Shown piece after piece: positions 9,098 through 18,064 of a DNA stretch of 64,000 nt (its first letter is position 1; the number at the start of each line of letters is the position of its first letter). The position numbers and the translations under genes are program-made. A model generated the notes under the pieces. It saw only the letters and a program-made list of their open reading frames with translations. It was not told the origin of the DNA and searched no databases. The stretch lies in the NCBI RefSeq assembly GCF_000819845.1, contig NZ_CDCG01000043.1, forward strand, positions 1 through 64,000, in the 5' to 3' direction. Source of the DNA: Aeromonas enteropelogenes. GTDB lineage: Bacteria; Pseudomonadota; Gammaproteobacteria; Enterobacterales; Aeromonadaceae.

Positions 9098-9844
9098 TTA
9101 TGGCTCCTGCGGTCTCTCCCGAATTGTTGACAGAGCCTGTAGCAGGGGGGCTTCATCCTCGCCGGGGGCGCGGCTCACCCGCCCCGCCATGTAACGACTG
9201 CTGAACAGGTTGAACCAGAGCTGCAGCGCCTGACCCACCGCGGGCTGGCCCGCCACCTCCAGCACGCAGGCCGCCACCTCGGCGGTGCAGAGGTGTTCGT
9301 CGCAATTGGCCACCCGCATGCCATAGGTGGAGAGCGCATCCGGCCTGATGGCAAGCACGGGGAAGCCGTCCAGATAGGGGCTCTTGTTGAACATCTTGCG
9401 CGCCTCGGGCCAGGTGCCGTCGAGCAGGATGAAGAGCGGCTTCTTGCCCGGTACCAAGACCACCTCGCCGGTCACCCGCACCGGATCTTTCTCGCAATCG
9501 GGGAACACCACATAGGGCTGCCAGGCGGGATCCGCCAGCAAGGTCAACAGCTCCGGATGAGGCCGCGTACGGGACCAGAGAAAGGCCCAGGTGGAATCCG
9601 GCAGCACATCGGCAATCAAACGCCCCGTGTTGGAAGGCTTCATCGGCTCGCTGTCATACATCAGCAGACAGAAGCCGGCCTCGGCTTTGAGTTCGGGGCG
9701 CCAGGCGCAGGCACACCAGTCATGGCGCAGCTGGCAGGCAGGACAGCGGGGCAAGGTGCCGCCACGGGCGAGAAACGGTCGGGTAGAAATACTCTTGCGC
9801 CAGGCCCGCAGGCGATTGACGGCATGATCGGGAACAGGGGTCAT
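9098..9844 (-). CDS. tapT: DTW-domain tRNA-uridine aminocarboxypropyltransferase (YfiP/TapT-like)
   Basis: A 248-residue DTW protein. CPACQLRHDWCAC near residue 34 gives a zinc-knuckle-like cysteine cluster, and DGTWPEARKM carries the DTW motif that names the family. In E. coli the homologue YfiP (TapT) uses S-adenosylmethionine to add an aminocarboxypropyl group to U47 of several tRNAs. Length and the TRPFLARGG segment near the N-terminus agree with YfiP. It stands alone between the yfcA-like gene and the ROK regulator. Several DTW paralogues exist in gammaproteobacteria, so the exact tRNA site is inferred. Confidence 0.85.
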   Translation of the reverse strand: MTPVPDHAVNRLRAWRKSISTRPFLARGGTLPRCPACQLRHDWCACAWRPELKAEAGFCLLMYDSEPMKPSNTGRLIADVLPDSTWAFLWSRTRPHPELLTLLADPAWQPYVVFPDCEKDPVRVTGEVVLVPGKKPLFILLDGTWPEARKMFNKSPYLDGFPVLAIRPDALSTYGMRVANCDEHLCTAEVAACVLEVAGQPAVGQALQLWFNLFSSRYMAGRVSRAPGEDEAPLLQALSTIRERPQEP

Positions 9845-9949
9845 CTTGCTTCACTGAATGGAGTCACACGCTGAGGGCCGCGCAGGCCCCCCGAAAAGCG
9901 CAGGATTGTACCCAGTTGTGCGGTCTCAGAACAGCACTCCCTGCCGTTT

Positions 9950-11149
9950 TCAGCCCCGCAACAGCTCCAGCAAGAGGCTGCCGTCGCGCAGCGCCTTGTG
10001 CACCTGCACCGAGGTGGGCTTGGTGGGATCTTCGTAGAAGTGGGTGGATTCGATCTGCAGGCGCACCAGATAGTCGGTGGGGAGCTGGCTGGCCAGCGAC
10101 TGGTGCAGCATGGGGAACAGCAGCCGATCGGCGCGGGTGATCTCCCCGCCCAGCAGCAGCTTGCCCGGATTGAGCAGGCAGATGAGGTTGGAGAGCACCC
10201 GGGAGAGGCGGCCCGCCGCCTTGTGCAGTATGTCCTGGCAGAGGCTGTTGCCCGCCAGCGCCAGCTCGCACAGCTCGCGAATGTTGACGCTCTCGGGCAG
10301 ATCGTACTCCTGCATCCGCTCGCGCAGGTCCCGGTACTGCGCCTCCAGCGCCTGGTTGGTCACCAGGGTGCAGGCACAGCCAAAGCCGCCGCAGTAGCAG
10401 CGCTGGCCATAGGGTTCGAGCTGAAGATGGCTGAGATCCCCGAGCAGCGCACTCTCGCTCTCGATAAGCTGGCCGTTGACCACCATACCGACACCGATGT
10501 CGTTGTGGACGAACACCAGCACCGCATCGGAGCAGTTCTTGGCCGCCCCCCACTCCCGCTCGGCCTGGATCCAGGTACGCACGTCGCCACTGACCAGCAC
10601 GGTCACCCCGAACGCCGCCTGCAGGGTGGGCCCCAGCGGCCAGTGGTGCAGATCGTAGTAAGGGAAGTGCTTGACCATGCCGGAGTGGCGTTCCACCTGC
10701 CCCGGCAGACAGAGGGCAATGCAGGCCAGGCTCAGGGCCTTTTTGGGCAGAAACGCCTTGATGGCATGCACCAGGCTGCCCAGCAGATCGCCGCGCTCCT
10801 CCTCGCTGAAGAGGTGGCGCTGGCGGGCCAGGGAGCGACCGGTGAAGTCGAACAGCGCCATGTCCACGTAGCCACGCCCGAGACGCATGGAGAGAAACTG
10901 GAAGCGGCGCTCGTTGATGCGCAGCAGGGTCTGGCGTCGACCCCGCCCCACCGAGCTCTCGCCACAGGGCACCACCAGACCGCCGTCGAGCAGCTCGCGG
11001 GTGATCTTGGTGATGCTGGCAGGAGAGAGGCCGGTCAGGCGGGAGAGATCGGTGCGCGACAGCTCCTTGTGCTCTTCCAGACTGGCATACACCAGGCCGT
11101 AGTTGAGCTGCCGGATCAAGTCGATACTGCCTTTCACGATCTCATTCAT
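9950..11149 (-). CDS. ROK-family transcriptional repressor, Mlc/NagC type
   Basis: A 399-residue regulator. An N-terminal winged helix (ELSRTDLSRLTGLSPASITK, about residues 25-45) is joined to a ROK sugar-kinase-like domain. RCYCGGFGC near residue 245 corresponds to the zinc-binding motif of Mlc, and the C-terminus (SLLLELLRG) matches Mlc (SLLIRLLQG). In E. coli Mlc represses PTS sugar-uptake genes and is titrated by EIICB-Glc. The ATG at 11149 aligns with the Mlc N-terminus; an upstream GTG at 11191 has no ribosome-binding site. I cannot separate Mlc from other ROK repressors with confidence. Confidence 0.85.
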   Translation of the reverse strand: MNEIVKGSIDLIRQLNYGLVYASLEEHKELSRTDLSRLTGLSPASITKITRELLDGGLVVPCGESSVGRGRRQTLLRINERRFQFLSMRLGRGYVDMALFDFTGRSLARQRHLFSEEERGDLLGSLVHAIKAFLPKKALSLACIALCLPGQVERHSGMVKHFPYYDLHHWPLGPTLQAAFGVTVLVSGDVRTWIQAEREWGAAKNCSDAVLVFVHNDIGVGMVVNGQLIESESALLGDLSHLQLEPYGQRCYCGGFGCACTLVTNQALEAQYRDLRERMQEYDLPESVNIRELCELALAGNSLCQDILHKAAGRLSRVLSNLICLLNPGKLLLGGEITRADRLLFPMLHQSLASQLPTDYLVRLQIESTHFYEDPTKPTSVQVHKALRDGSLLLELLRG

Positions 11150-11210
11150 AGGATATGGGTCAAGCACGGAAACAAAGGCCCTGATTTTCACACATTATTG
11201 GCCAATTCCC

Positions 11211-11243
11211 AAATAAACTGCGGCCTGCACGGGAGCAGGCCGC
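11211..11243 (-). terminator. Terminator of the chemoreceptor gene
   Basis: A perfect 9-bp stem (GCGGCCTGC / GCAGGCCGC) with a six-base loop at 11220-11243, followed on the minus strand by AGTTTATTT. It lies between the chemoreceptor gene and the ROK regulator, both on the minus strand, so it probably separates their transcripts. Confidence 0.7.
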
Positions 11244-11276
11244 CCTGAACTGACGCCGGTTTGGGGCCAGAGAGAG

Positions 11277-12944
11277 TCAGTAACGGAACTGGGAGACCAG
11301 TTTGCGCAACTTATCACCGGTATCGGCCAGTTCGCGAGTCGTGTTGTTCGACTCCTCCGCCCCGTTGGCCAGTTCGCCGACGATGTGCTGAATGGCCACC
11401 AGGTTCTTGTTGATCTCCTCGGAGACCGCATGCTGCTCCTCGGCCGCCGCGGCAATCTGGATATTCATGTCGTTGATGGTGCTGACCGCCGACACCATGC
11501 TGTCCAAAGAACTCGCGATATGGCTCGCCTCCTGCACCGTCTCCTGGCTGCGGTCCTCGCTCGCCTGCATCACCTCCACTGCCTGTTTGACGCCACTTTG
11601 CAGCCGCTGCAGCATCTCGTTGATCTCCTTGGTGCTCTGCTGGGTGCGGCCGGCAAGCGATCGCACCTCGTCCGCCACCACCGCAAAGCCGCGCCCCTGC
11701 TCTCCCGCCCGGGCCGCCTCGATGGCCGCGTTGAGGGCCAGCAGGTTGGTCTGCTCGGCAATGCCGCGGATCACTTCCACCACTGTGCCAATCTTGGCGG
11801 TCTCCTGAGCCAGCTGTTCGATGACATCGGAGGCGGTGTGCACCTCGTCGACCAGCCGGTTGATGCTGTTGATGGCCCCCCCCACCACACCACGGGCAGC
11901 ATCGGATTCACGCGCCGCATCGCTGGTGGCATTGGCGGCATTGGAGGCACTGGACGCCACCTCCTGGGCGGTCGAGCTCATCTCGGTCACGGCGGTGACT
12001 ACCTGATCCGTCTCCCGGCTGTGGCCCTGCATCTGGTGATCCACCTGCTCGCTCAGATGGTGCAGCTTGTCGACGGCCACGAAGAGATGATTGCTGGTCT
12101 CCCCGACCTGGCTCACCACCGACTGGATCCTGGTCACGAAGCGGTTGAAGGCGGTGGCCAGCTGGCCGATTTCATCCTGACTCTGCACCTTGAGGCGCTG
12201 GGTCAGATCCCCCTCCCCGTCGGCGATGTCGTTAAGGGCCGAGACCGCATCCACCAGCGGCCGGGAGACCCGGTTGCCGATCACCACGGTCACCGCCAGG
12301 GTCACCCCCAGCACCAGCAGGATCAGCAAGACGCTGTTTCGCACCGACTCGTGCATGCTCTCTTCGCGCTGGGTGCGCAGCGCCGCCAGTTCGGTATCGA
12401 TATCGTCGATATAAAAACCGGTGCCGATGATCCACTGGTATTTGTCGAGCACCACATTGTAGGAAAGCTTGGGCGCATCCCGTCCGATGGAGGGCTTGGC
12501 GGTCCAGTATTCGGAGAAGCCATCTCCCTCACGGGCCGCCTTGACGATCTCCTGGATCAGCAGCTTGCCCTTGGCATCCTTGTCCTGCCAGCGGTTCTTG
12601 CCCTCCATCTCGGGACGGGGGGGCAAGAGTATCACCGAGCCCTGAAAGTCGTAGACGAAGAAGTAGCCGTCGCTGTTATAACGCAGCGGGCGCAGTATGG
12701 ACTTTACCTTCTCGCGATTCTCCGGGGTATCGGGCTGGGCGTAGACATCGGCGATGGCGGTTTTCGCCAGCATGATGTAGCTGTCGAGCAGGGCCTTGCG
12801 CTCATTCATCGCCCGTTCTCTGGCAACCACCAGGCTGCTCTCCAGATCGCTTTTTGACAGCAGGTAATTGCTCAGGTTGACCACCAGGGCCATCAACAGA
12901 ACGGGCACGGCCCCTAACAGCAGTATTTTCTGTTTCAGCGTCAT
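11277..12944 (-). CDS. Methyl-accepting chemotaxis protein with periplasmic single Cache domain
   Basis: A 555-residue chemoreceptor. The N-terminal helix (about residues 5-27) is followed by a periplasmic sCache_2-like sensor with [12 protein letters not shown] and the later [16 protein letters not shown] second helix ([19 protein letters not shown]) leads into a HAMP domain and the cytoplasmic signalling domain, with the highly conserved hairpin tip [20 protein letters not shown]. The protein senses a periplasmic ligand (Cache_2 receptors often bind small organic acids) and signals to CheA/CheW. Start 12944 is chosen because AAGG lies nine bases upstream; frames starting further upstream add a tail unlike the family. 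Confidence 0.93.
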   Translation of the reverse strand: MTLKQKILLLGAVPVLLMALVVNLSNYLLSKSDLESSLVVARERAMNERKALLDSYIMLAKTAIADVYAQPDTPENREKVKSILRPLRYNSDGYFFVYDFQGSVILLPPRPEMEGKNRWQDKDAKGKLLIQEIVKAAREGDGFSEYWTAKPSIGRDAPKLSYNVVLDKYQWIIGTGFYIDDIDTELAALRTQREESMHESVRNSVLLILLVLGVTLAVTVVIGNRVSRPLVDAVSALNDIADGEGDLTQRLKVQSQDEIGQLATAFNRFVTRIQSVVSQVGETSNHLFVAVDKLHHLSEQVDHQMQGHSRETDQVVTAVTEMSSTAQEVASSASNAANATSDAARESDAARGVVGGAINSINRLVDEVHTASDVIEQLAQETAKIGTVVEVIRGIAEQTNLLALNAAIEAARAGEQGRGFAVVADEVRSLAGRTQQSTKEINEMLQRLQSGVKQAVEVMQASEDRSQETVQEASHIASSLDSMVSAVSTINDMNIQIAAAAEEQHAVSEEINKNLVAIQHIVGELANGAEESNNTTRELADTGDKLRKLVSQFRY

Positions 12945-13087
12945 CTTTATCATCCTTGCGACATATTGTTGTAGTGATGTGTTCCCACCTTGAGAGTGTA
13001 GACAGGCCCCATTGGAAGTGGTTGGCGGGCGCCGGTTTTGGCAAAATGCCCCCATTGATGTGTTACCGGCCCCGGAGCCCCTTTTTC

Positions 13088-13543
13088 ATGAACAATTGTC
13101 CTTGCGGTTCAACCCTCTCTCTCGATGTCTGCTGCGGTGCGCTCCACCATGGCGCCCCCGCCGACACCCCGGAGCAGCTGATGCGCTCGCGCTACAGCGC
13201 CTTTGTGCTGGGTCTGGGGGAATATCTGGTCCATAGCTGGCACCCTGATTATCTGAATGGACTGACCGCGACCGAGCTCTCCCAAACCGACACCCGCTGG
13301 GATGGCCTCGAGATCCTCGCAAGCCAAGGAGGTCCGGATGATGAAACCGGGATGGTGGAGTTCAAGGCCTGGTTCCTGGAAGGAGATGAGCGCCACTGCC
13401 TGCACGAGCGATCCCGCTTCGTGCGCTACCAGGGGCGCTGGGTCTATACCGATGGCGAGCAGGATCCGGCGCAGCCAAGGGTCGGGCGCAACGATCCTTG
13501 CCCCTGTGGCAGCGGCAAGAAATTCAAGAAGTGCTGCGGCTGA
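13088..13543 (+). CDS. ychJ: YchJ-family SEC-C motif protein (UPF0225)
   Basis: A 151-residue protein with two SEC-C zinc motifs: [14 protein letters not shown] at residues 4-17 and the C-terminal [16 protein letters not shown]. Between them [10 protein letters not shown] and WHPDYL match E. coli YchJ. The function is unknown; the C-terminal motif is the same type as in SecA, where it binds zinc. The start at 13088 gives the family N-terminus; upstream in-frame codons belong to the promoter region of the divergent chemoreceptor. A terminator follows. Confidence 0.9.
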   Translation: MNNCPCGSTLSLDVCCGALHHGAPADTPEQLMRSRYSAFVLGLGEYLVHSWHPDYLNGLTATELSQTDTRWDGLEILASQGGPDDETGMVEFKAWFLEGDERHCLHERSRFVRYQGRWVYTDGEQDPAQPRVGRNDPCPCGSGKKFKKCCG

Positions 13544-13572
13544 CAACGCAAACAGCATGAGCAAGCAGAACA

Positions 13573-13594
13573 AGGGGCAACAAGGCCCCTTTTT
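13573..13594 (+). terminator. Terminator of ychJ-like gene
   Basis: Stem AGGGGC / GCCCCT with loop AACAAG, followed by TTTT, located 30 bases after the stop codon. Confidence 0.8.
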
Positions 13595-13641
13595 CATATC
13601 TGGCTGGCCGGATGGGATCACCACACGGGATACATTTGCAG

Positions 13642-13657
13642 CGTGACCATTGTCACA
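13642..13657 (+). promoter_or_regulatory. Predicted CRP site upstream of glpABC
   Basis: CGTGA-N6-TCACA matches the CRP core TGTGA-N6-TCACA at nine of ten positions and contains a perfect GTGAC/GTCAC palindrome. It lies 120 bases upstream of the glpA start. Catabolite activation of glp operons is established in E. coli; the site here is predicted. Confidence 0.65.
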
Positions 13658-13681
13658 TAATGCTCATAAATGGCCATCACC

Positions 13682-13699
13682 ATGAGCGTTTGCGAACAT
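13682..13699 (+). promoter_or_regulatory. Predicted GlpR operator
   Basis: ATGAGCGTTTGCGAACAT resembles the palindromic GlpR operator (ATGTTCG-N4-CGAACAT); the right half is perfect and the left half differs at two bases. It sits 78 bases before glpA. In E. coli GlpR represses glp genes until glycerol-3-phosphate accumulates. Confidence 0.55.
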
Positions 13700-13776
13700 T
13701 AACTTGGCCAACATCAAACATTTTCACTCAAAAGTGCGCCACACTGGCCTCATCTGGAAGAGATGAGACGGGCACA

Positions 13777-15450
13777 ATGAAAAGAATAACCACACAAGTC
13801 GTCATCATAGGCGGCGGCGCCACCGGCGCCGGCATCATGCGCGATTGTGCGCTGCGCGGCATCGACTGCATCCTGCTTGAACGGGATGATATCGCCGCCG
13901 GCACCACCGGCCGCAACCACGGTCTGCTCCACTCCGGCGCCCGCTACGCGGTGACGGATCAGGAGTCCGCCCGCGAGTGCATTCAGGAGAACCGCATCCT
14001 CAAGCGGATCGCCAGCCACTGCGTGGAAAACACCGGCGGCCTGTTCCTGACCCTGCCGGAAGATGACATCGGCTTTCAAAAGACCTTCATGGACGCCTGC
14101 GCCCTGGCCGGTATCGAGACCCGTCAGCTCGATCCCCGCGAGGCGCTGCAGCTCGAACCCAATGCCAACCCGGCCATGATAGGGGCTGTTCAGGTGCCGG
14201 ACGGCACGGTCGACCCCTTCCGCCTCGCCGCCGCCAACGTGCTCGACGCCAAGGAGCACGGCGCCCGCATCTTCACCCACAGCAAGGTGCTGGGGCTGCT
14301 GCGTACCCAAGACAGAGTGCACGGGGTCAAAGCCATCAACACCCGCACTGGCGAGGCGTTCGAGGTGGAGTGTCAGGAGGTGATCAACGCCGCCGGCATC
14401 TGGGGCCAGCAGATCTGCGAGTACGCCGATCTCGGCATCCGCATGTTCCCGGCCAAGGGCTCCCTGCTCATCATGGATTACCGCATCAACCAGCTGGTGC
14501 TCAACCGCTGCCGCAAGCCGGCGGACGCCGACATCCTGGTGCCGGGCGATACCATCTCTCTCATCGGCACCACCTCAAGCCGCATCGATTACAACAAGAT
14601 TGATCAGCTCACCGTGGAGCCGGAAGAGGTGGAAGTGCTGCTGCGCGAGGGGATAAAACTTGCCCCCATCATGGCGCGCACCCGCTTGCTGCGTGCCTAC
14701 GCCGGGGTGCGCCCCCTGGTGGCGGTGGATGGCGACGAGTCGGGCCGCAACATCAGCCGCGGTATCGTGCTGCTCGATCACGCCGAGCGGGATGGTTTGC
14801 AGGGCTTCAACACCATCACCGGCGGCAAGCTGATGACCTATCGCTTGATGGCGGAGTGGGCCACCGATCTGCTGGCGAAAAAACTGGGCAACAGCAAACC
14901 GTGCCGCACCGCCGAGCTCAACTTGCCCGGCTCGCGGGATCCGGAGAAGGTCTCCGCCCCCGGCCTCTCGGCACCGGCCGAAGGATCTGCCCAGTATCGC
15001 CATGGCGAGCGGGTCATCGCCTTCTTCCGTGACAATCCCAAGGCCAACGCCCTCATCTGCGAATGCGAGATGGTGACCGCAGGCGAAATCGAGTATGCCC
15101 TGCGCGAGCTCGACGTGGACAACCTGGTGGATCTGCGCCGTCGCACCCGTCTGGGCATGGGCCCCTGTCAGGGTGAGCTGTGCGCCTATCGCGCCGCCGG
15201 CCTGATGCAGGAGTACGGCAAGGCCGATGGCCGCCAGGCCTGCGTCATGCTGCGCCAGTTCCTGGAGGAGCGCTACAAGGGTACCCGTCCCGTGCTGTGG
15301 GGAGATGCCCTGCGCGAGGCGGAATTTACCTACTGGATCTATGAAGGCTTGTTTGGCCTGAGTGAATGGACGACGCCCCGTCTGGTAAGCGACGCCGCCC
15401 CCCAGAGCCATGCCACAGAGACAAACGAGGAGACGCCCCATGAAATTTGA
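13777..15450 (+). CDS. glpA: Anaerobic glycerol-3-phosphate dehydrogenase subunit A
   Basis: A 557-residue flavoprotein that oxidises sn-glycerol-3-phosphate to dihydroxyacetone phosphate during anaerobic growth. The FAD dinucleotide-binding motif GGGATGAG is at residues 11-18, and the DAO fold runs to about residue 380. A C-terminal BFD-like domain has CECEM and GPCQGELC, the four-cysteine cluster expected in GlpA but absent from GlpD. ATG at 13777 directly precedes the FAD motif as in E. coli. It overlaps glpB by 11 bp, indicating translational coupling. Confidence 0.96.
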   Translation: MKRITTQVVIIGGGATGAGIMRDCALRGIDCILLERDDIAAGTTGRNHGLLHSGARYAVTDQESARECIQENRILKRIASHCVENTGGLFLTLPEDDIGFQKTFMDACALAGIETRQLDPREALQLEPNANPAMIGAVQVPDGTVDPFRLAAANVLDAKEHGARIFTHSKVLGLLRTQDRVHGVKAINTRTGEAFEVECQEVINAAGIWGQQICEYADLGIRMFPAKGSLLIMDYRINQLVLNRCRKPADADILVPGDTISLIGTTSSRIDYNKIDQLTVEPEEVEVLLREGIKLAPIMARTRLLRAYAGVRPLVAVDGDESGRNISRGIVLLDHAERDGLQGFNTITGGKLMTYRLMAEWATDLLAKKLGNSKPCRTAELNLPGSRDPEKVSAPGLSAPAEGSAQYRHGERVIAFFRDNPKANALICECEMVTAGEIEYALRELDVDNLVDLRRRTRLGMGPCQGELCAYRAAGLMQEYGKADGRQACVMLRQFLEERYKGTRPVLWGDALREAEFTYWIYEGLFGLSEWTTPRLVSDAAPQSHATETNEETPHEI

Positions 15451-16705
15451 CACCATAGTGATTGGCGGCGGCATGGCAGGCCTCTCGGCGGCCCTGCGTC
15501 TGGCCGAGGCTGGCCAGAAGGCGCTGCTGATGGCTTCCGGCCAGAGTGCCTTGCATTTTTCCTCCGGCTCGGTCGATCTGCTGGAGAGCGAGGGGGATCC
15601 CCGCGCCGCCCTGCCCGCCTTCATGGCTGCCAACCCTCATCACCCCTACGGCAAGGTGGGGATGACCCATATCGAGGCGAGCCTCGCCGATCTGCAGCGC
15701 CATTGTGCAGAAGAGGGGTTGTCGCTGTTTCGCCAGGAGCAGAACCACCAGCGCCTGACCCCCATCGGCACCCTGAAATCCACCTGGCTCTCCCCCGAGA
15801 CCTGCGCCTGCGTCACCGATGCCCCCGTGCCGGATACCCTGCTGCTGGCCACCCTGGAGGGTTTTCGCGACTTTCACCCGGCGCTGGCGGCGGCAAATCT
15901 CGCGACCCACCCCCGCTTCGCTCACTGCCGCATCCTGACCGGTGAAATTCGCATTCCCCAGCTGGCCGAGTTCAGCCGCAATCCCCACGAGTTTCGCTCC
16001 GCCGACATCGCCCGCCTGTGCGACAAGCACCATCTGCTGGCGGATCTGGCCCGCGAGATCAGCCGCATGGTGATGGAGTGCGGCGAACCCGGCTGCCGCC
16101 ATATCGTACTGCCCGCCTGTCTGTCGCTGGGGCTGGTCGGCCCGCGCCTGAGCGATCTGGAAAAGCGCACCGGCTGCACCATCCGGGAGGTTGCCACCAT
16201 GCCGCCATCACTCATCGGCATGCGGATGCAAGAGGCCCTCAAACGCCGCTTTATCGCCCTTGGTGGCACCTTCCTTACCAGCGAGCGGGTGCTGGGCGCC
16301 CGCTACGAGGGCAACCGTGTCGTCGGCGTGCACACCCAGAACGGCGATGATCAGCTGTTCGAGGCGGACAACTTCGTGCTCGCCTCCGGCAGCTTCTTCA
16401 GCCGCGGGCTGGAGTCGCGCCTGCGCGGCATTCGCGAGCCCATCTTTGATGCCGACGTATTGAGCCTCAAAGAGCGCGACACTTGGGCCGGTCGCCGACT
16501 GTTTGACCACCATCCCTTCATGGGCTTCGGGGTCAAGACCGACGAGATGTTGCGGGTGCTGCGCGGCGGCAAGCCGCTTGCCAACCTCTATGGGGCGGGC
16601 AGCGTACTGGCGCACTATGACCCCATAAAAGAGGGGTCAGGCTCAGGTGTCGCGGTTGCCACCGGCTGGCAGGCCGCCGGCCACATTTTGAGTTCAGCCC
16701 AATGA
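15440..16705 (+). CDS. glpB: Anaerobic glycerol-3-phosphate dehydrogenase subunit B
   Basis: A 421-residue flavoprotein subunit. MKFDTIVIGGGMAGLSAALRL gives the FAD-binding GxGxxG at the N-terminus, and the C-terminal NLYGAGSVLAHYDP segment is typical of GlpB. It works with GlpA and the membrane-associated GlpC to pass electrons from glycerol-3-phosphate to menaquinone and then to fumarate or nitrate respiration. GAGGAG lies before the ATG at 15440, inside the glpA coding end. Middle gene of glpABC. Confidence 0.95.
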   Translation: MKFDTIVIGGGMAGLSAALRLAEAGQKALLMASGQSALHFSSGSVDLLESEGDPRAALPAFMAANPHHPYGKVGMTHIEASLADLQRHCAEEGLSLFRQEQNHQRLTPIGTLKSTWLSPETCACVTDAPVPDTLLLATLEGFRDFHPALAAANLATHPRFAHCRILTGEIRIPQLAEFSRNPHEFRSADIARLCDKHHLLADLAREISRMVMECGEPGCRHIVLPACLSLGLVGPRLSDLEKRTGCTIREVATMPPSLIGMRMQEALKRRFIALGGTFLTSERVLGARYEGNRVVGVHTQNGDDQLFEADNFVLASGSFFSRGLESRLRGIREPIFDADVLSLKERDTWAGRRLFDHHPFMGFGVKTDEMLRVLRGGKPLANLYGAGSVLAHYDPIKEGSGSGVAVATGWQAAGHILSSAQ

Positions 16706-16756
16706 TGATTTCGCCCCATATCCCGTGCCTTCAATCTCGACGGGAGGAGAACTGAC

Positions 16757-17959
16757 ATGCTACTGGATCACGCCAACCAAACTTTCGATCAGTGCATCAA
16801 ATGCACCGTCTGCACCGCTTACTGTCCGGTGGCCAAGGCCAATCCCGCCTACCCGGGCCCCAAGCAGGCGGGCCCGGACGGGGAGCGGCTGCGGATCAAG
16901 AGCCCCGAGCTCTTTGACAGCGCCCTCAAGTACTGCACCAACTGCAAACGCTGCGAGGTGGCCTGCCCGAGCGGGGTGCGCATCGGCGACATCATCGCCA
17001 AGGCCAAGCATCAATACAGCGGCTTCAAACCCGGGATCCGCGAATTCGTGCTCTCCCACACCGATCTGATGGGCAGCATGTCCACCCTGATGGCCCCAGT
17101 CGTCAACTTCACTACCGGCCTCAAGCCGATGAAGCTGGTGCTGGACAAGGCGCTCGGGGTCTCCTCCCACCGGGACCTGCCCAAATACTCCCAGGGCACC
17201 TTCCGCGGCTGGTACAAGAAGCAGAAGGAGACCCAGGCCAGCTTTGCGCGCCAGGTCGCCTACTTCCACGGCTGCTACGTGAACTACAACCACCCTCAGC
17301 TCGGCAAGGAGCTGGTGCAGGTGCTCAACGCCATGAACATCGGCGTGCAGCTGCTTGAGCGAGAGAAGTGCTGCGGCGTACCGCTGATTGCCAACGGCTT
17401 CATGGACAAGGCCAAACAGCAGGCGGCCTTCAACATCAAGCAGCTGGAAAACAGCCTGCTTGGCAACGAGATGCCGCTGCTCACCACCTCCTCCACCTGC
17501 GGCTTCACCCTGCGGGATGAATACCCCCACCTGCTGGAGCAGGACAACCACAAGGTGCGCGATCGCATCTCCCTGGTGACCCGCTTCCTGTGGAACGAGT
17601 TCTACAAGGGCAACAAGCCGGCCATGAAGCCGCTCGGGCTGCACATCGCCTACCACACCCCTTGCCACATGGAGAAAATGGGGGGCGTCATCTACACACT
17701 CGAATTGCTGCGTGCCATCCCGGGGGTCAAGGTGACCGTGCTGGAGTCCCAGTGCTGCGGCATCGCCGGCACCTACGGCTTCAAGTCGGAGAACTACGAG
17801 ACCAGCCAGACCATCGGCGAGGGGCTGTTTGATCAGATAAACCGCCTGAGACCGGATCTGGTCATCACCGACTGCGAAACCTGCAAGTGGCAGATCGAGA
17901 TGAGCACGGCGTTTCGCTGCGAGCATCCCATCCATCTGTTGGCTCAAGCGCTGGCCTGA
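16757..17959 (+). CDS. glpC: Anaerobic glycerol-3-phosphate dehydrogenase subunit C (iron-sulfur)
   Basis: A 400-residue iron-sulfur protein that anchors the GlpAB dimer to the membrane and transfers electrons to the quinone pool. Two 4Fe-4S motifs are clear, CIKCTVCTAYCP at residues 13-24 and CTNCKRCEVACP at about 56-67. Two CCG cysteine-rich motifs (CCGVP and CCGIAG) follow in the second half, as in heterodisulfide-reductase-like proteins. GGGAGGAG precedes the ATG at 16757, 51 bases after glpB. A terminator follows at 18021. Confidence 0.95.
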   Translation: MLLDHANQTFDQCIKCTVCTAYCPVAKANPAYPGPKQAGPDGERLRIKSPELFDSALKYCTNCKRCEVACPSGVRIGDIIAKAKHQYSGFKPGIREFVLSHTDLMGSMSTLMAPVVNFTTGLKPMKLVLDKALGVSSHRDLPKYSQGTFRGWYKKQKETQASFARQVAYFHGCYVNYNHPQLGKELVQVLNAMNIGVQLLEREKCCGVPLIANGFMDKAKQQAAFNIKQLENSLLGNEMPLLTTSSTCGFTLRDEYPHLLEQDNHKVRDRISLVTRFLWNEFYKGNKPAMKPLGLHIAYHTPCHMEKMGGVIYTLELLRAIPGVKVTVLESQCCGIAGTYGFKSENYETSQTIGEGLFDQINRLRPDLVITDCETCKWQIEMSTAFRCEHPIHLLAQALA

Positions 17960-18020
17960 CGGACGATCAGATACTGAATAAGTCAGACAAAGAGAAAACC
18001 AAGAAGATCAAAAAGATAAA

Positions 18021-18049
18021 AAAGAGCCGGCACTTGCCGGCTCTTTTTA
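18021..18049. terminator. Bidirectional terminator between glpC and the adhesin gene
   Basis: AAAGAGCCGGCA pairs with TGCCGGCTCTTT around a CT loop, with A and T runs on either side. It closes glpABC and, on the other strand, the adhesin gene that ends at 18065. Confidence 0.93.
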
Positions 18050-18064
18050 TGGCTGCTCCCCCGC

